A stretch of 13,949 nt of DNA from an uncultured Bacteroidales bacterium (GCA_937896505.1 CALBNP010000160.1:1-13949); one strand, 5' to 3'. Counted from the stretch's first letter, positions 6,308 through 12,941 are shown. Notes: a model not told the origin generated them from the sequence alone. Program-made: numbers and translations.

Positions 6308-6751
6308 TTAATTGTATTTATTCATTCTTCGAAGGACTTTCCCATCAGAAGAATACATCAATTGACTTTTGCAGTCATAAAAATACCGTTCGATGACACA
6401 TGATTTAGGAGCGAAATTGACCAGTATTCCGCACGATGCTTCAGTCAAACGTAGATAATTGAAAAGTTGTGCTCTATGAACATCTATCAATTCTGTCACC
6501 GATTTGAGTTCAATCACAATATCTTCTTTGCATAAGAAATCGAGTCTGTATTCAGCTTTCATTTTCTCGCCTTTATAGAATGGATGGAAAGTCGCTTCCC
6601 TTACAAATTCGATATTCTGCAGACTTAGTTCTTTTTCCAGTCCCTCTTGGTAAACGATTTCGTTCAAGCTTGGTCCCAAATAACTGTGGACCTCATATAT
6701 TGCTCCAACGACATCATAGATATGGTCTTTCAGTTCATCGACATTGATCAT
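6308..6751 (-). CDS. GxxExxY family protein (PD-(D/E)XK nuclease-like)
   Basis: The 147-aa protein is full length for the family. The N-terminal helix HIYDVVGAIYEVHSYLGP leads to the name motif, here S28-L-N-E31-I-V-Y34, with serine where glycine is usual. A nuclease-like core follows: YRLDFLC (D71) and IVIELKSV (E81-x-K83), then VHRAQLFNYLRLT, a conserved helix. The fold is that of PD-(D/E)XK nucleases; substrate is unknown. These genes are scattered in Bacteroidetes genomes, often alone in polysaccharide loci. Here the gene is alone between repeat units D2 and E1, with only 13 bp between its ATG and the repeat, so any leader or promoter must be largely in the repeat. Confidence 0.85.
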   Translation of the reverse strand: MINVDELKDHIYDVVGAIYEVHSYLGPSLNEIVYQEGLEKELSLQNIEFVREATFHPFYKGEKMKAEYRLDFLCKEDIVIELKSVTELIDVHRAQLFNYLRLTEASCGILVNFAPKSCVIERYFYDCKSQLMYSSDGKVLRRMNKYN

Positions 6752-6764
6752 GATAACTTTCTAT

Positions 6765-6859
6765 AATTGACGTTTAATTGACCTAAATTGTCTTCCAATA
6801 AAATACAATTGTCTTCCTTTTCTTTCTTAAGACAATTAGTCATCAATTTAGGTCAATTT
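6765..6859. repeat. Repeat unit E1
   Basis: Complete 95-bp unit directly upstream (on the minus strand) of the GxxExxY start. Joined to E2 by TTTCTTTTTTTCTCAGACAA, the same joiner that links F1 and F2. Confidence 0.92.
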
Positions 6860-6879
6860 CTTTTTTTCTCAGACAATAT

Positions 6880-6973
6880 AATTGACGTTTAATTGACCTA
6901 AATTGTCTTCCAATAAAAACACAATCGTCTTCTTTCCTTTTTAAGACAATTAGTCGTCAATTTAAGTCAATTT
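6880..6973. repeat. Repeat unit E2
   Basis: Complete 94-bp unit. Its right end encodes the last residues (K-K-L-T) and TAA stop (6962-6964) of the RhuM gene on the minus strand. The outer heptamer is AGTCAATTT rather than GGTCAATTT. Confidence 0.92.
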
Positions 6974-8017
6974 CTTTTCTTCTGTCTCAAACGGAAGTTC
7001 GGGCAAATCGACTTCAAGACTGAACTTGTCAAAATCTGACGAGAAAAGCCTATCCTGAATGACCCTGTATTTCTCAAACTCACTTTCCGCATATTCTTTC
7101 GCAAACTCAGCCGAAATCCGCCCTGCATCAGTCAGTATTCTGTCTCCACCGGCTTCCAATATAGTGTCTATTCTTCGCGCCCAATCCTCCATCGTCATAG
7201 GGATGTGGCGATTCGCCATACGTTCAGCCAAATCGAGCACGGCATTCACCAACTGACCGAGACTTTCCAGTTCACTAGCATTCAGGTAATTCTTTGCAAT
7301 TGAAACATCAGTTTTCACAATCTTGCCAGAAGGGGCATTCTCCCAAGTGGTCAACCCCATGTGTTCTTTTTCGGCATTCGCACGCTCAACAATCATCTCA
7401 GCGGCGGTATGGCCATGAACAGCAAAATGCATCTTGTTCTGTACCTTTTGGAAAAACAATCTGGTAGTCGGAGCATCAAGATTATAGTCTATGGCAGTAG
7501 CGTAAATGTCAGTCAGTTTCTGATAAAACCTTCGCTCACTCAGTCGGATTTCCCGAATTTCAGCCAACAGGTGCTCAAAATAATCCTCACCAATAAAAGA
7601 GCCGTTCTCCATACGCTTCTTGTCAACCACATACCCACGGACAGCATACTGCCGAAGGATATAGGTACACCACTGACGGAACTGTGTCGCCCTGATGCTT
7701 GAAACTCTGTAGCCCACACTGATGATGGCATCGAGATTATAGAACATCGGCTCACGGCTCACGTTGCGAGTGCCTTCGAGCTGAACCACCCCAATTTTCT
7801 GGGTAGTTCGATTCTGCTGCAGTTCACCTTCATTAAAGATGTTTTGCAAATGGAAACCGATTGTCTTTGGTTCGACGTCAAACAGTTCTCCCATAGCAGT
7901 TTGAGTTGCCCAGATGGTTTCATCCATATACACCACTTGGACTCCCTCCTCTCTGTTTTCAGCAAGAAAAGTCAAGAATTCTGCGGTACTATTTCTTATC
8001 TCTAAAATCTTTGGCAT
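6962..8017 (-). CDS. RhuM family protein
   Basis: The 351-aa protein belongs to the Virulence_RhuM family (COG3943), first named in a Salmonella pathogenicity island; molecular activity is unknown. A winged-helix-like N-terminus with IWATQTAMGELFDVEPKTI (35-53) precedes the hallmark YNLDAIISVGYRVSSIRATQ (93-112) and FRQWCTYILRQYAVRGY (113-129). A mostly helical C-terminal half follows (to about 330). RhuM genes are frequent hitchhikers in Bacteroidetes islands. Its ATG is 1 bp from repeat sequence (AAATTTCTTTTTTCC, 8018-8032) and its stop is inside unit E2, so the cargo is essentially the bare ORF. On the minus strand the upstream repeat reads GAGGAAAAAAGAAATTT before the ATG, which may serve as the ribosome site. 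Full length, no damage seen. Confidence 0.88.
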   Translation of the reverse strand: MPKILEIRNSTAEFLTFLAENREEGVQVVYMDETIWATQTAMGELFDVEPKTIGFHLQNIFNEGELQQNRTTQKIGVVQLEGTRNVSREPMFYNLDAIISVGYRVSSIRATQFRQWCTYILRQYAVRGYVVDKKRMENGSFIGEDYFEHLLAEIREIRLSERRFYQKLTDIYATAIDYNLDAPTTRLFFQKVQNKMHFAVHGHTAAEMIVERANAEKEHMGLTTWENAPSGKIVKTDVSIAKNYLNASELESLGQLVNAVLDLAERMANRHIPMTMEDWARRIDTILEAGGDRILTDAGRISAEFAKEYAESEFEKYRVIQDRLFSSDFDKFSLEVDLPELPFETEEKKLT

Positions 8018-8046
8018 AAATTTCTTTTTTCCTCACGGACACTTAT

Positions 8047-8141
8047 AATTGACGTTTAATTGACCCTAATTGTCTTCCAATAAAAACGCAATCGTCTTCT
8101 TTTCTTTCTTAAGACAATTGGTCGTCAATTTAGGTCAATTT
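8047..8141. repeat. Repeat unit F1
   Basis: Complete 95-bp unit upstream (minus strand) of the RhuM start; left arm has the variant AATTGACCCTAATTG. The joiner to F2 equals that between E1 and E2. Confidence 0.92.
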
Positions 8142-8161
8142 CTTTTTTTCTCAGACAATAT

Positions 8162-8279
8162 AATTGACGTTTAATTGACCCTAATTGTCTTCCAATAAAA
8201 ACGCAATCGTCTTCCTTTTCTTTCTTAAGACAATTGACTACGTCGAATCTTCGATTTCATCGTCAATTTTGGTCAATTT
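8162..8279. repeat. Repeat unit F2, extended by a hairpin insert
   Basis: A 118-bp unit. The insert at 8236-8260 starts GACTACGTCGAATC and folds as GAATC-TTC-GATTT. It follows the first heptamer of the right arm, whereas the related insert in B1 follows the second. Confidence 0.9.
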
Positions 8280-8305
8280 CTTTTTTCAGCGGCACAGCCG
8301 CAAAT

Positions 8306-8358
8306 AATTGACGTTCAATTGACCTTAATTGTCTTCCAATAAAATGCAATCGTCTTCT
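8306..8358. repeat. Repeat F3, left-half copy at the array's right end
   Basis: Left arm and centre through CAATCGTCTTCT, then the sequence changes to the 3' end of the wbuC gene. No right arm follows within the window. The spacer before it has GCGGC-ACA-GCCGC. Confidence 0.88.
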
Positions 8359-8381
8359 ATAATCCTTCTCACTTTGTCTTT

Positions 8382-8828
8382 TCAAAGTTCTTGATTACCT
8401 CCACATACTTTTGCGTTCCCACATCCTTTGGTGAGGTTATCCATAACATCTTCCTTAGCTTGAGGCGAATATCGTCCATCCTTGGTTTCGAGGATGACCG
8501 TTCCACTCTCCAGACTCTCGGCAGTGTGCCACTGACCTTTGGGGATATTGCAGCCGAATAACGGAGTGCCAGCCTGACAGACAAACGTCTCCAACACCTC
8601 ACCTTTGTCGTTGTAAAATGTCTCACGCAACTTGCCACGCAACACGATGAAAGTCTCCGACGATGCCACATGACGATGCACCGGTACCATCGTACCAGGT
8701 TCCAAGGCATTCAACACACGTTGCGAGTTATCTTCCGCTCCATTGCGCAGATCGAAACTCATGCGCAGGCGTGGCGAAGCCTTGGCTTGCTCGGTAAGGG
8801 AATCCAAGAGTTGACCGTCGAGTTTCAT
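8382..8828 (-). CDS. wbuC: WbuC family cupin protein, possible 3' frameshift
   Basis: WbuC-type small cupins occur in O-antigen and capsule clusters; the reaction is not established. The 148-aa protein has the helix SPRLRMSFDLR (18-28), then RVLNALEPGTMVPVHRH with metal ligands H51 and H53, E58 in SETFIVLRG, and H101 in KGQWHTAES, completing a typical 2-His/Glu/His cupin site. Its start follows the PIG-L stop by 1 nt (TGA-t-ATG), so translation is probably coupled. The last 17 or so residues in this frame (GCGNAKVCGGNQEL end) look unnatural. In the next frame the same bases read SPKDVGTQKYVEVIKNFEKT and stop at 8369, which looks like real protein. A one-base insertion near 8440-8455 is suspected. 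Cupin core is intact either way. Confidence 0.82.
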   Translation of the reverse strand: MKLDGQLLDSLTEQAKASPRLRMSFDLRNGAEDNSQRVLNALEPGTMVPVHRHVASSETFIVLRGKLRETFYNDKGEVLETFVCQAGTPLFGCNIPKGQWHTAESLESGTVILETKDGRYSPQAKEDVMDNLTKGCGNAKVCGGNQEL

Positions 8829-8829
8829 A

Positions 8830-9507
8830 TCAGAACCTTCTCAGAACAATTTGAAAAGCCTCGGCATATTGCATGTTGAACTGGCAGCCACGATAAGCAG
8901 CCAGACCTTTTATTGCCTCTTCACTTCTCGGATGAGGATACGGTCTCATCACGCCACGATACATACTTAATGCCTTGATTTTTGCTTCAACGCCTTGCAA
9001 GCCAATTTCCACATAGCAATTCGGAACAAAACGCTGCATGGCAGTGTTAATGGCCCACTCCGTACACGAAGGCACTTCCATGAACCAGAATTCCTTCAAT
9101 GGCTTTATCTCAGGTCTTCTCTGGGCCAATCGAATGGCTTCCTGACAGGCCATCGAAGTCTGTAAATGGTCGTTATTCGTGTCCGCAGGATGATGGGTGA
9201 TTACAATGTCGGGCTCCGACTCCTTAATGGCGCTTTCAATGAACTGCACCAGTTTCAGGTGAGGCACCGTGTTCATCTCGATGTTCGGGAAAGTCGCCTC
9301 ATACTTCTTCGACACCCCCACCATCTTCAGCGCATTGTTCGTATCATCCTCCAGTTCATTATCCTCCGGACGGAACGCACGCGCCTTGGCCTCTGTGCAC
9401 ATGATAGCCACCTCTACGGTATCGCCCGCCTGTGACCATTTCCACATGGAGGCACCCGCTCCCAACACCTCGTCGTCAGGATGAGCCACTACAAGTAAGT
9501 ATTTCAT
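8830..9507 (-). CDS. PIG-L/LmbE family deacetylase
   Basis: This predicted zinc-dependent N-deacetylase acts on N-acetylated sugars or related substrates in surface polysaccharide synthesis; exact substrate unknown. The LmbE/PIG-L fold fills the 225 aa. The metal-binding motif AHPDDE is at 8-13 (H9, D12), and the second part of the site is HHPADTNNDH at 105-114 with H114. The N-terminal MKYLLVVAHPDDEVLGAG is typical and fixes the start. It lies 20 bp after the sugar transferase gene and 1 nt before wbuC, consistent with one operon. No truncation seen. Confidence 0.9.
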   Translation of the reverse strand: MKYLLVVAHPDDEVLGAGASMWKWSQAGDTVEVAIMCTEAKARAFRPEDNELEDDTNNALKMVGVSKKYEATFPNIEMNTVPHLKLVQFIESAIKESEPDIVITHHPADTNNDHLQTSMACQEAIRLAQRRPEIKPLKEFWFMEVPSCTEWAINTAMQRFVPNCYVEIGLQGVEAKIKALSMYRGVMRPYPHPRSEEAIKGLAAYRGCQFNMQYAEAFQIVLRRF

Positions 9508-9527
9508 AAGAATGGGTTATTATTGAA

Positions 9528-10187
9528 TTAAACAGTTTTTGAATACTCAACCAACTTATTATGCATCCACTGTGGATACTTGCCAGCCAGTGTGTACAAT
9601 ATGGCTAATACCGTCCAGCAAACAAGCCTGATATCCCATGCGAAACTGGCATGTTTCACATAATAAACATCTAATTTCAAGCGGACCGGCAACACCTTCT
9701 CATTGTATTCAGTCTCATCCTCAAACTGGTCGCCATAAATGTAGTCCCAAAGGCTCGACTGGCTCGTCAGTCCGCAAGGCACATCTGCGCAAATGGCATT
9801 CTCGCCACCACGGGTTATCTCCACCTGATCGACGGCTGCCGGACGGGGCCCCACTATCGACATGGTGCCGTTCAAGATATTCAGCAGTTGAGGCAATTCG
9901 TCAATCTTAAGTCGGCGCATCACCTTACCCCACCAGAAGATTCTATCCTGATCTGGACGCAACGATGCCTCGTTAGCACCTTTTGCCACCCTCATCGAGC
10001 GGAACTTGTACATCTTGAATTGACGATTTCCCTGCCCCACACGATTAGCAAAATAGAACAGCGGCCCACGGTCACTTAACTCAATCATAATGATAGTGAG
10101 CAACCAAATAGGTGATGTGCCTATAATGCCAATCAAGGCACAAATGAAATCTAAAAGACGTTTCAATAATCTGTATATCATAATCAT
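9528..10187 (-). CDS. Initiating sugar-phosphate transferase (Bac_transf family)
   Basis: Enzymes of this family move a sugar-1-phosphate from a nucleotide sugar to undecaprenyl phosphate at the inner membrane, the first step of repeat-unit assembly. The 219-aa protein has a hydrophobic N-terminal re-entrant helix (about 10-36), then FKMYKFRSM (57-65). The catalytic block RRLKIDELPQLLNILNG (91-107) has the Asp-Glu pair D96-E97, followed by MSIVGPRP (109-116). As in the small PglC-like forms, there is no multi-helix N-terminal half. Two near start codons exist (10187 and 10181). In Bacteroidales such a gene is often the last transferase of the capsule operon; here it is separated from the upstream epimerase by the three-gene operon at 10393-12892. 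Confidence 0.92.
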   Translation of the reverse strand: MIMIYRLLKRLLDFICALIGIIGTSPIWLLTIIMIELSDRGPLFYFANRVGQGNRQFKMYKFRSMRVAKGANEASLRPDQDRIFWWGKVMRRLKIDELPQLLNILNGTMSIVGPRPAAVDQVEITRGGENAICADVPCGLTSQSSLWDYIYGDQFEDETEYNEKVLPVRLKLDVYYVKHASFAWDIRLVCWTVLAILYTLAGKYPQWMHNKLVEYSKTV

Positions 10188-10392
10188 ATTAACAATTAAA
10201 GCAGGGAATCATAAAAGGTCAAGAATATCTCATATACTCTCTCAGTCTCTGTTAGGTAGGCATAGACAGCGAACAAATCAGCTTTTACAAGCTATAGCTT
10301 ACGAGCAATAACATCACGTTAGAAAGTTAAACATCAGCAGACTTCTTTGTGTGCCTTCATATAGTCTGGATTTCAACTTTTGGAATGTGAAG
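10188..10392. other. Gap between 330-aa gene and sugar transferase gene
   Basis: These 205 AT-rich bases hold no convincing gene. The only clear element is a 12-bp palindrome, AAGCTATAGCTT, at 10289-10300. I see no TAnnTTTG box for the sugar transferase gene here, so that gene may depend on readthrough from upstream or on an unrecognised promoter. Confidence 0.5.
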
Positions 10393-11385
10393 CTATTCAA
10401 CATGTTTTCCAATAATTCCAACATAGTAGTGTCCATCAGACATGCCCTTATCGAAATTAAAATATATTCTTGGATGAAAATCAGAGCCAACTCGTGAACC
10501 ACGATAATTGGAATCTGCCTTAGAAATCTTTAAGTGCGGCTCACACAGCACTTTTAAAGTTTCGGCTGTTGCTTTAACACAAAATGAAAAAGTAAGCGCA
10601 TCCTTCTTTTTGTAATTCATTTGAATGGATGCAGGTTCATCCAAACCATAAGTGCCAGAAAAATCTTCCAAGATGACGTTAGGATTGACTTCACCTAACT
10701 TATACTTTATCAAAATATTCTTAAACTTATCGTTTAGACACGACAAATAGTAAACTATCCGTCTTGGACACACCTTCAGATAGTCATAATTATCATCAGT
10801 CAAGGTGTTGATACAATTTTCATGAAAAGTAATGTTGCTAAAATACTTTGTACAATCTCCAATGAATTCAGCAGGAGTCCCCGGATGATTGCCAAGAATC
10901 TGACGTCTCAATGTTATCCATGAGCTTTTGTCATAAACAACTTGATATGTGTCGAAGGTGATATAATCATTAACCACACCTTTGTGTTTTTGTTTCTCAT
11001 CTTCCGTTTCATTATTTTCAAGGATGTTGTTTAAAATGACAATGGCATTGGTTTCACTGTTTGAATAACATGCTTGGCATTTTTCCTTAATTTCATCTAC
11101 GGTTAGAGGGGTCATTTCTGTAGATTTATTCCCTATCATAGAGAAAAAAACGCCAATCTCTTCACCAGTTAAATGCTTTTGCACAAAATCAATCAGTTCC
11201 TGTTTCTCGAAAACTTGAGTCTCACATAATGAAGATGTCACTTGAAAAACATTATCCTCATGACAGCAATAAATCACATCTCGCATATCCCGAATCAGGC
11301 AACGTAGTTTATTTGTCACCTGTTCTTCTGTATCAACTTTATTATAACAGAAAGCATCTGGATGAAGATATAAATTCGCCAACAT
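10393..11385 (-). CDS. Unrecognised 330-aa protein, third gene of ATPase operon
   Basis: I do not recognise a catalytic family. The protein is soluble, without signal peptide or membrane helices. It has a cysteine-containing N-terminal part (C18, C29, C40, C41 among others) and an acidic central stretch near NNETEDEKQKHKG. The C-terminal end reads HPRIYFNF, then YYVGIIGKHVE. A strand-rich ending of the type R-I-Y-F...G-x-I-G-K-H is, to my memory, shared by proteins encoded next to ATPases in defence-like loci, but I cannot verify this. It follows the ATPase stop by 1 nt (TGA-t-ATG), so the two are co-translated. As the most divergent member it is the likeliest effector; this is inference. Not evidently truncated. 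Confidence 0.72.
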   Translation of the reverse strand: MLANLYLHPDAFCYNKVDTEEQVTNKLRCLIRDMRDVIYCCHEDNVFQVTSSLCETQVFEKQELIDFVQKHLTGEEIGVFFSMIGNKSTEMTPLTVDEIKEKCQACYSNSETNAIVILNNILENNETEDEKQKHKGVVNDYITFDTYQVVYDKSSWITLRRQILGNHPGTPAEFIGDCTKYFSNITFHENCINTLTDDNYDYLKVCPRRIVYYLSCLNDKFKNILIKYKLGEVNPNVILEDFSGTYGLDEPASIQMNYKKKDALTFSFCVKATAETLKVLCEPHLKISKADSNYRGSRVGSDFHPRIYFNFDKGMSDGHYYVGIIGKHVE

Positions 11386-11386
11386 A

Positions 11387-12607
11387 TCACTCCTTTACAT
11401 TCGCCCCTAACTTCATGATTTCAGCCAATTCATGCTGATACTGGTCAAAAAACCTTTCAGGCCAATTTGGTATTCGGCCATTCTTTTTGATAACAAGATC
11501 TATTTTGGAATAATCGTGGTCAAAGAAGAAAATTTTCACATCCTCATTGTCGAGTTTGTATTCTTGTTTAAGAACGGCCAATCTAATGCCATTAATCACA
11601 TGTTCACTATGTGTCTCAACAAACACTTGAACATTTCTTGATGCTAATTTTGCCAAAAGATATGTTAATCTGACTTGTGCTTCAGGATGTAAATGAGCCT
11701 CTGGATTTTCGATGATGACTATATTTCCTTCTTTCGCAATGAGTGTAGTGACAACAATCGACAAAATGTAACTATATCCAAAACCTACATTATACGAGTT
11801 GAAGGTTCTTTCTCCCAAGCCGAAACCTAATTCCAAGACCGCACTGGTATCACGTTTTTTAAATTTTTCTTTTGAAGTTTTGTCCGTCCCTTTGACCGAA
11901 ACGCTGCCGCCATGCATTATCTCCTGCACCCATGCCGTAACAGACTCTTCCAAAGTATGGGATACCTTATCGTCTACATTAACATTCATACGAGGGTCAA
12001 TTGTGTCAGCATAGGTTGACAGAATATTAATTGTTTTTGATCCATTTGACCCAACATAATAAAAATCTGGTTTTTCTTCCTTTTCAACAAACTTGACTGG
12101 ACCAATTCTATCCGCAGCTACATAGTGAACATTATGTGGAAGGAATTGTTCATTTAAGAAATTTGGGAGTTTGGTCAATTCTCTCTTATTGTAATCACCT
12201 TTCTTTGTGAATTCTGAAGGATTGGTTCCTGGAATGTCAAACCAATCCGTTCCATCAATTATACATGTGTTCAAACGGCCCACTTTAAAGTCATCAGTCA
12301 TTTCATAACCTAGTTTGACTTTATGTTCGGAACCATTTAACAAATCCATTTCCATGACAAATCCATACTCATCCTCGTTAGCCAATAATTCGTAAAAATC
12401 GCCTAATTGAATAAAATTTCCATTTACATGAAGGTATTCTATACCATTGGCATCATCCTTTCTGGTTGATTGTGACAGAAGTATCAAGGATTGAATGACA
12501 CTGGACTTCCCTCGTCCATTATATCCAGTAAAAAAATTAATTTTACTAAGGTTAAATTCTTTATTTGATAAACATTTGAAATTATCAAAAACAAGTTTTT
12601 TAATCAT
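11387..12607 (-). CDS. AAA family ATPase with DUF3696 C-terminus
   Basis: A 406-aa ABC-type ATPase. It starts MIKKLVFDNFKCL, typical of RecF/SMC-like heads. Walker A is GYNGRGKSS (28-36), the signature region FGYSYILSIV (276-285), Walker B IVIIENPEAHLHP (296-308), and the switch histidine H333 is in VETHSEHVINGIRL. The DUF3696 tail shows as PNWPERFFDQ (380-389). The family is found beside small nuclease-like or unknown genes in defence-type islands; the molecular role is unproven. It lies 3 nt after the Cas2-like gene and 1 nt before the 330-aa gene. Base composition is AT-richer than the surrounding polysaccharide genes, consistent with separate origin. Confidence 0.88.
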   Translation of the reverse strand: MIKKLVFDNFKCLSNKEFNLSKINFFTGYNGRGKSSVIQSLILLSQSTRKDDANGIEYLHVNGNFIQLGDFYELLANEDEYGFVMEMDLLNGSEHKVKLGYEMTDDFKVGRLNTCIIDGTDWFDIPGTNPSEFTKKGDYNKRELTKLPNFLNEQFLPHNVHYVAADRIGPVKFVEKEEKPDFYYVGSNGSKTINILSTYADTIDPRMNVNVDDKVSHTLEESVTAWVQEIMHGGSVSVKGTDKTSKEKFKKRDTSAVLELGFGLGERTFNSYNVGFGYSYILSIVVTTLIAKEGNIVIIENPEAHLHPEAQVRLTYLLAKLASRNVQVFVETHSEHVINGIRLAVLKQEYKLDNEDVKIFFFDHDYSKIDLVIKKNGRIPNWPERFFDQYQHELAEIMKLGANVKE

Positions 12608-12610
12608 GGC

Positions 12611-12892
12611 TTAGCTTTTGTTTTCATTGTACCATTTCCATATATTGGACGGAAGCCATCCATTCAAGTCTGCATTTGTTAATCTACAGAAAAACATATT
12701 ATCCTTTTCCCCCATATACTCACGAATAGAAGCACATGTTTCATCAATGTTTACTTCATTATCAATGGCTATCCACCAAACATCTCTAAGCACATGTTTG
12801 GCACTCGAACCTAGTTGATTTTCAAGATATGAAAAAAGTGGAGCATAATCCCAATCCTGGGTTTTAAGTTCGTATGATAACTGGTAAACCAT
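12611..12892 (-). CDS. Cas2/SinR-like small protein
   Basis: The 93-aa protein resembles the Cas2/VapD-like ferredoxin-fold group often labelled SinR-like. Strand one is MVYQLSYEL, with E8 at the place where Cas2 nucleases have aspartate. A helix follows (YAPLFSYLENQL), then DVWWIAIDN, a second helix (IDETCASIREYM), and MFFCRLT before the C-terminal GWLPSNIWKWYNEN. No CRISPR array or other cas gene is in the window, so a CRISPR role is unlikely. It leads the three-gene operon, and the promoter candidate at 12933-12941 sits about 40 nt before it. Nuclease activity is uncertain because of the missing aspartate. Fold assignment is by pattern only. Confidence 0.68.
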   Translation of the reverse strand: MVYQLSYELKTQDWDYAPLFSYLENQLGSSAKHVLRDVWWIAIDNEVNIDETCASIREYMGEKDNMFFCRLTNADLNGWLPSNIWKWYNENKS

Positions 12893-12932
12893 AATATGTC
12901 GCCTTTGTTACTAACAACGCAAGTAATGAATT

Positions 12933-12941
12933 GCAAAGTTA
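12933..12941 (-). promoter_or_regulatory. Bacteroidetes -7 box for the Cas2-like/ATPase operon
   Basis: The minus strand reads TAACTTTGC, a full match to TAnnTTTGC, giving a leader of roughly 35 nt. The -33 element is weak: the nearest TTTG is too far upstream. It lies in the 118-bp gap after the epimerase stop and would let the operon be expressed independently of the capsule transcript. Confidence 0.65.

Larger units (their letters stand above)
1627..8358. repeat. Composite inverted-repeat array separating accessory genes
   Basis: Eight complete copies of a 94-96 bp unit (two extended to 118-121 bp by an insert), one copy split by cargo, and two terminal half copies lie between minus-strand genes. 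A unit has a left arm like AATTGACGTTTAATTGACC followed by AATTGTCTTC. Its centre carries CAATAAAAAC and a second GTCTTC. Its right arm is AAGACAATT, then CGTCAATT and GGTCAATTT. Units are joined by a pyrimidine run (TTTCTTTTT) and one of a few short spacers (CTCACGGACACTTAT; CAGCGGCACAGCCGCAAAT; CTCAGACAATAT). The arms are mutually inverted, so each unit can fold. I do not recognise a named repeat family. Confidence 0.93.

Noticed and set aside
1627..8358. Repeats as integron attC sites
   Set aside because: The layout is cassette-like, but I find no RYYYAAC/GTTRRRY core pair at the unit ends and no integron integrase in the window.
1627..8358. CRISPR array
   Set aside because: Units are about 95 bp and internally palindromic, spacing is irregular with genes between copies, and no cas operon is present; the Cas2-like protein is 4 kb away in a different operon.
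1684..8358. Repeats as terminal inverted repeats of insertion sequences
   Set aside because: No transposase gene lies between any pair of copies, and copies occur in tandem pairs sharing spacers rather than as ends of discrete elements.
10314..10502. 62-aa minus-strand ORF overlapping the end of the 330-aa gene
   Set aside because: Mostly an out-of-frame reading of the 330-aa gene, with no family resemblance or good start context.
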